A stretch of 8,924 bases of DNA from the NCBI GenBank assembly GCA_023438325.1, contig JAEXRB010000151.1, positions 1 through 8,924 on the forward strand, written 5' to 3'. Below, in pieces: positions 5,876 through 8,924 of the stretch. Position numbers and translations under genes: made by a program. How positions within the stretch are numbered: the first letter of the stretch is position 1; the number at the start of each line of letters is the position of its first letter. The notes under the pieces were generated by a model. It was not told the DNA's origin. It saw only the letters and a list, made by a program, of their open reading frames with translations, and did no database searches. The DNA is from Pseudomonadota bacterium (GTDB taxonomy: Bacteria > Pseudomonadota > Gammaproteobacteria > Xanthomonadales > Xanthomonadaceae).

Positions 5876-5954
5876 CCCGCTTTTCCAGCGGGAGAAGACC
5901 CTGAACGAGGGTACGAACGGAGGTGGCCTGAAACTATTCCAGGCCACCTCCGTT
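5876..5954 (+). promoter_or_regulatory. Three tandem stem-loops between potF and potG
   Basis: Directly after the potF stop come CCCGCT/AGCGGG (5876-5881 with 5887-5892), ACCCT/AGGGT (5898-5902 with 5908-5912), and a perfect 15-bp stem, AACGGAGGTGGCCTG (5916-5930) with its complement (5940-5954) around a 9-nt loop. The last is followed by GCGCGAATG, with no U-tract, so it is not a standard intrinsic terminator. Inside one operon, such structures usually protect the upstream message from 3' exonucleases or cause partial termination. Either would give more PotF than PotGHI. Confidence 0.75.
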
Positions 5955-6023
5955 GCGCGAATGCCACCCCATGCGCCCTTCAGCGCCATCTCCTGATGGA
6001 AGAAGAAACAAGTCATCCGCTTC

Positions 6024-6027
6024 GGAG
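6024..6027 (+). promoter_or_regulatory. Ribosome binding site of potG
   Basis: GGAG lies 7 nt before ATG 6035. The in-frame ATG at 5996 has no such site, so the shorter 382-residue form is chosen. Confidence 0.7.
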
Positions 6028-6034
6028 CACCACG

Positions 6035-7183
6035 ATGTCGCAACCCCAGATCCGTCGCCCCGCATCCGTGGCGCCCTGGCAGGATCCTTCCGCGCAACCC
6101 TTCCTGCGCATCCAGAACATCACCAAGACTTACGGCAAGGTCTATGCCTGCGATGACGTGAGTCTGGACATCTACAAAGGCGAACTGTTCGCACTGCTCG
6201 GCGGCTCGGGCTCGGGCAAGAGCACGCTGTTGCGCATCCTTGCCGGCCTGGTGAAGCCGGACAAGGGCCGCGTGCTGATCGACGGGGTGGACATTTCCGA
6301 CCTGCCGCCCTACGAGCGCCCGGTCAACATGATGTTCCAGAGCTATGCATTGTTTCCGCACATGACGGTGGAACAGAACATCGCATTCGGGCTGAAGCAG
6401 GATCGCCTGCCGGCCAGCGAGATCCGCGACCGTGTCGCCGCCATGCTGGAACTGGTGCGCATGGCAGATCTCGGCAAACGCAAGCCGGATCAGCTCTCCG
6501 GCGGCCAGCGCCAGCGCGTCGCATTGGCACGCTCACTCGCCAAACAACCCAAGCTGCTGCTGCTCGACGAACCACTCGGCGCACTGGATCGCAAGCTGCG
6601 CGAGCACACCCAGTTCGAGCTGATGAACATCCAGGAGCGCGTCGGCACCACCTTCGTGCTGGTCACGCACGACCAGGAAGAAGCCATGACGATGGCCTCG
6701 CGTCTTGCGGTGATGAACCAGGGCGCCATCGCGCAGGTCTCCACGCCCGCGGGGCTTTACGAGTATCCGGCCACGCGCTTCGTCGCCGAATTCATCGGCT
6801 CCACCAACCTGATCGAAGGCCGCATCGCCTCGCAGGATGAAGATACCGGCCTGGTGCGCGTGCATTGCGATGCGCTGGAGGCGGACATCCTCGCCCGCCA
6901 TGCCGACCCGATCCCGATCGGCACGCCGGTCACGATTTCGGTACGGCCGGAAAAGATCGACGTGCACGAAACCATGCCGCACGCGGACAACGTGGCGGTG
7001 GGGCAAGTGGTGGAAATCGCCTATCTGGGCGATGTTTCCATCTATCAGGTCAAAACCGCCAGCGGCGCGGTGATCCGGGTGCAGGAAACCCACATCGCGC
7101 GCAGCTCCGAGCCGCACTACGACTGGGACGACACCTTGTACCTTTCCTGGGAGGCCGGCTCGGCCGTGGTGCTGCCCTCATGA
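6035..7183 (+). CDS. potG: Polyamine ABC transporter ATP-binding protein
   Basis: The 382-residue cytoplasmic ATPase powers polyamine import through PotH/PotI. The nucleotide-binding fold begins near residue 23 after a short polar N-terminal extension of the kind seen in PotG. Walker A is GGSGSGKST (56-64), the Q-loop is Gln102 in FQSYALFPHMT, and the signature is LSGGQ (154-158). Walker B is LLLLDEP (174-180) with catalytic Glu179, the D-loop is LGALD (181-185) and the switch His is His212. All are intact, so the enzyme should be active. After about residue 255 comes the TOBE regulatory region (SVRPEKI at 302-308, then AYLGDVSIYQVK) typical of the CUT1/polyamine branch. Its TGA overlaps the potH ATG (7180-7183), pointing to coupled translation. 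The neighbours settle the substrate class as polyamine rather than sugar or iron. Confidence 0.95.
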   Translation: MSQPQIRRPASVAPWQDPSAQPFLRIQNITKTYGKVYACDDVSLDIYKGELFALLGGSGSGKSTLLRILAGLVKPDKGRVLIDGVDISDLPPYERPVNMMFQSYALFPHMTVEQNIAFGLKQDRLPASEIRDRVAAMLELVRMADLGKRKPDQLSGGQRQRVALARSLAKQPKLLLLDEPLGALDRKLREHTQFELMNIQERVGTTFVLVTHDQEEAMTMASRLAVMNQGAIAQVSTPAGLYEYPATRFVAEFIGSTNLIEGRIASQDEDTGLVRVHCDALEADILARHADPIPIGTPVTISVRPEKIDVHETMPHADNVAVGQVVEIAYLGDVSIYQVKTASGAVIRVQETHIARSSEPHYDWDDTLYLSWEAGSAVVLPS

Positions 7184-8169
7184 ACGCCATGCGGGACGGC
7201 GATATCGGCAACTTCTGGGATCAGGTAGTTCGCAACCTGTTCCGCTGGTTCGGCAGCATCGGGCAGGAGTTTCGCACCCATCGCGGACGCCTGCTGGTGA
7301 TCGCGGTGCCGACGCTGTGGCTCGGCCTGTTCTTTCTGGTGCCGTTCCTGATCGTGTTGAAGATCAGCTTCGCCACGGCCCTGTTCGGCCAGACGCCGCC
7401 CTATTCCTCCTTGTTCGATCACGCTCAGGATGGCGCCCTCACCCTGCGCCTGACGTGGGCCAACTACGTCGCGCTGCTCAAGGACAGCCTGTACCTCAAG
7501 GCTTATCTCAACTCGGTAATGTTCGCCAGCGTTTCCACTGCGGTGGCACTCGTCATCGGTTACCCGATCGCCTATGGCATCGCGCGTGCGACGCCGGTGT
7601 GGCGCATGCTGTTGCTGGTCGGCGTGATCCTGCCGTTCTGGACAAGCTCGCTGCTGCGCACCTATGCCATGAGCGGCATCCTCAAGACCAACGGCCTCGC
7701 CAACCAGCTCCTGATGTGGCTGGGCATCATCGAGCAGCCGTTGGATCTGCTCTACACCAACCTCGCGGTCTACATCGGCATCGTCTACAACTACCTGCCC
7801 TTCATGATCCTGCCGCTCACAGCCAATCTGATGCGGCTGGACTTCACCTTGCTGGAAGCAGCCGAAGACCTCGGCGCACGTCCGTGGAACGCCTTTCTGC
7901 GTATCACCCTGCCGCTGTCGCTGCCGGGCATCATCGCCGGCGCGATGCTGGTGTTCATTCCTGCGGTGGGTGAGTTCGTGATTCCCGACATCCTCGGCGG
8001 GCCGGACGCCATCACCATCGGCCGCGTGCTGTGGACCGAGTTCTTCACCAACCGCGATTGGCCGCTGGCTTCGGCGGTAGCGGTGGCCATGCTGCTGCTG
8101 ATCGTGCTGCCAACGCTGATCTTCGAATACGTGGAAAACCGCAACGAAGCGCGCAGGAGCAAGGCATGA
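7180..8169 (+). CDS. potH: Polyamine ABC transporter permease
   Basis: The 329-residue inner-membrane subunit pairs with PotI to form the polyamine channel. Hydrophobic spans lie near residues 38-60, 113-135, 143-160, 195-215, 247-270 and 297-317, giving six helices. The cytoplasmic coupling loop EAAEDLGARPWNAFLRITLP (226-245) is the EAA motif that docks on the PotG ATPase. The large periplasmic loop between helices 1 and 2 (about 61-110) is usual for PotH/PotB. ATG 7180 is embedded in the potG stop (ATGA). There is no good ribosome site; GGAGG at 7150-7154 is about 25 nt away, so re-initiation after potG is likely. An ATG at 7189 is a weaker alternative. The frame is open far upstream, but that part is only a shadow of potG. 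Confidence 0.94.
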   Translation: MNAMRDGDIGNFWDQVVRNLFRWFGSIGQEFRTHRGRLLVIAVPTLWLGLFFLVPFLIVLKISFATALFGQTPPYSSLFDHAQDGALTLRLTWANYVALLKDSLYLKAYLNSVMFASVSTAVALVIGYPIAYGIARATPVWRMLLLVGVILPFWTSSLLRTYAMSGILKTNGLANQLLMWLGIIEQPLDLLYTNLAVYIGIVYNYLPFMILPLTANLMRLDFTLLEAAEDLGARPWNAFLRITLPLSLPGIIAGAMLVFIPAVGEFVIPDILGGPDAITIGRVLWTEFFTNRDWPLASAVAVAMLLLIVLPTLIFEYVENRNEARRSKA

Positions 8170-8924
8170 GTCGCCGTCCCTGGGTGCTCTATACCGCAAT
8201 GGCGTTCGGCTACGCCTTCCTCTACATCCCGATCATCTCGGTGGTCGTGTTCTCGTTCAACAAGTCGCGACTGGTCACGGTGTGGGGCGGCTTTTCCACC
8301 GAGTGGTATGCACGGCTGTTCCAGAACGAGCAGATCCTTGCGGCGGCATGGCGCAGTTTCCTGATCGCCTCGACCAGCGCCACCTTCGCCGTGGTAGTGG
8401 GCACGGCCGCAGGCCTTGCACTGGCGCGCTTCGGGCGTTTTCCCGGACGCGGCCTGCTGTCGCTGATGAACTCCGCGCCTCTGGTGATGCCCGAGGTCAT
8501 GCTCGGTCTCTCTGCGCTGCTGCTGTTTGTGAGCATGCAGCAACTGATCGGTTGGCCGGCACGCGGCATGACCACCATCGCGCTGGCGCACATCACCTTC
8601 ACCGCCTGTTACGTCACCGTGGTGGTGCGCTCGCGCCTGACGATGATGGATGCCAGCCTGGAAGAAGCCGCAATGGATCTGGGCGCGCGCCCATGGAAGG
8701 TGTTTTTCCTCATCACCCTTCCGCTGATCGCTCCGGCATTGCTCGCCGGCTGGCTGCTCGCGTTCACGCTTTCGCTCGACGACTTGGTCATCGCCAGCTT
8801 CACCTCCGGCCCCGGTGCCAGCACCTTGCCGATGCTGATCTACTCCAAGGTGAAACTCGGCGTGACGCCAGAAGTCAATGCACTGGCGACGTTGATCGTA
8901 TGTCTGGTGATGGCCGCCGTGACG
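8166..8924 (+). CDS. potI: Polyamine ABC transporter permease, 3' end outside window
   Basis: The frame is open from ATG 8166 to the window edge, 253 codons with no stop. The product is the second channel subunit. Helix 1 (about 8-30, YTAMAFGYAFLYIPIISVVV) is followed by FSFNKSRLVTVWGGFSTEWY (29-48), a segment characteristic of PotI/PotC permeases. The EAA loop EEAAMDLGARPWKVFFLITL spans 166-185. It is followed by LDDLVIASFTSGPGASTLP (204-222), the conserved region with paired Asp residues. E. coli PotI is 281 residues, so roughly 28 residues (the rest of the last helix and tail) are missing. ATG overlaps the potH TGA by ATGA, as at the potG/potH junction. Confidence 0.94.
   Translation, partial: MSRRPWVLYTAMAFGYAFLYIPIISVVVFSFNKSRLVTVWGGFSTEWYARLFQNEQILAAAWRSFLIASTSATFAVVVGTAAGLALARFGRFPGRGLLSLMNSAPLVMPEVMLGLSALLLFVSMQQLIGWPARGMTTIALAHITFTACYVTVVVRSRLTMMDASLEEAAMDLGARPWKVFFLITLPLIAPALLAGWLLAFTLSLDDLVIASFTSGPGASTLPMLIYSKVKLGVTPEVNALATLIVCLVMAAVT

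Noticed and set aside
4540..5967. 475-codon minus-strand frame over potF
   Set aside because: It is antisense to potF, which aligns end to end with a known family; the product looks like shadow translation.
7117..8199. 360-codon minus-strand frame over potH
   Set aside because: It is a shadow of a permease gene: Gln/His/Arg-rich composition is what hydrophobic codons give in reverse.

Overview
The window is GC-rich, densely packed bacterial chromosome. It most resembles a gammaproteobacterium of the Xanthomonadales/Lysobacterales group. The pointers are a TorF-type putative porin, a TIGR02999-type ECF sigma factor, an E. coli-like potFGHI order with a lipoprotein PotF, and a secreted protein ending in the 'LFRDGFE' type of tail that I associate with that group. 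This placement is an inference from protein style, not from a marker gene.

Layout. Positions 1-254 hold the start of a leftward tRNA operon: a near-consensus promoter (226-254), tRNA-Pro(UGG) with encoded CCA, and tRNA-Arg(UCU) cut by the window edge. Next, also leftward, come a TorF-family outer-membrane protein (265-1002) and, upstream of it, an ECF sigma factor gene (1109-1664) broken by one extra base at 1426/1427. A possible 40-codon ORF overlaps the sigma start by ATGA. A divergent spacer with two oppositely oriented terminator-like hairpins separates these from a large rightward gene (1959-4667). That gene encodes a 902-residue secreted protein with a right-handed beta-helix containing Pmp-like FxxN/GGA repeats, a choice-of-anchor Q segment, glycine-rich repeat modules, a cadherin/Ig-like module, a DUF11 domain and a short conserved-looking C-terminal tail.

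The right half is a polyamine ABC importer operon in the order potF-potG-potH-potI: lipoprotein binding protein, ATPase and two permeases. potG/potH and potH/potI overlap by ATGA, which implies translational coupling. potF is separated from potG by 160 bp carrying three consecutive stem-loops, the last a perfect 15-bp stem. This fits differential expression, with more binding protein than membrane components. potI runs off the right edge, about 28 codons short of the usual length.

Putative roles: PotF captures putrescine or a related polyamine in the periplasm and hands it to PotH/PotI, driven by PotG ATP hydrolysis. The sigma factor may once have controlled the adjacent surface protein and/or TorF porin, but as read here it is frameshifted, and the Ser/Thr kinase often found beside this sigma class is absent. 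I see no mobile element, CRISPR array or defence system. The less ordinary items are the broken sigma/surface-protein locus and the hairpin-rich pot spacers.
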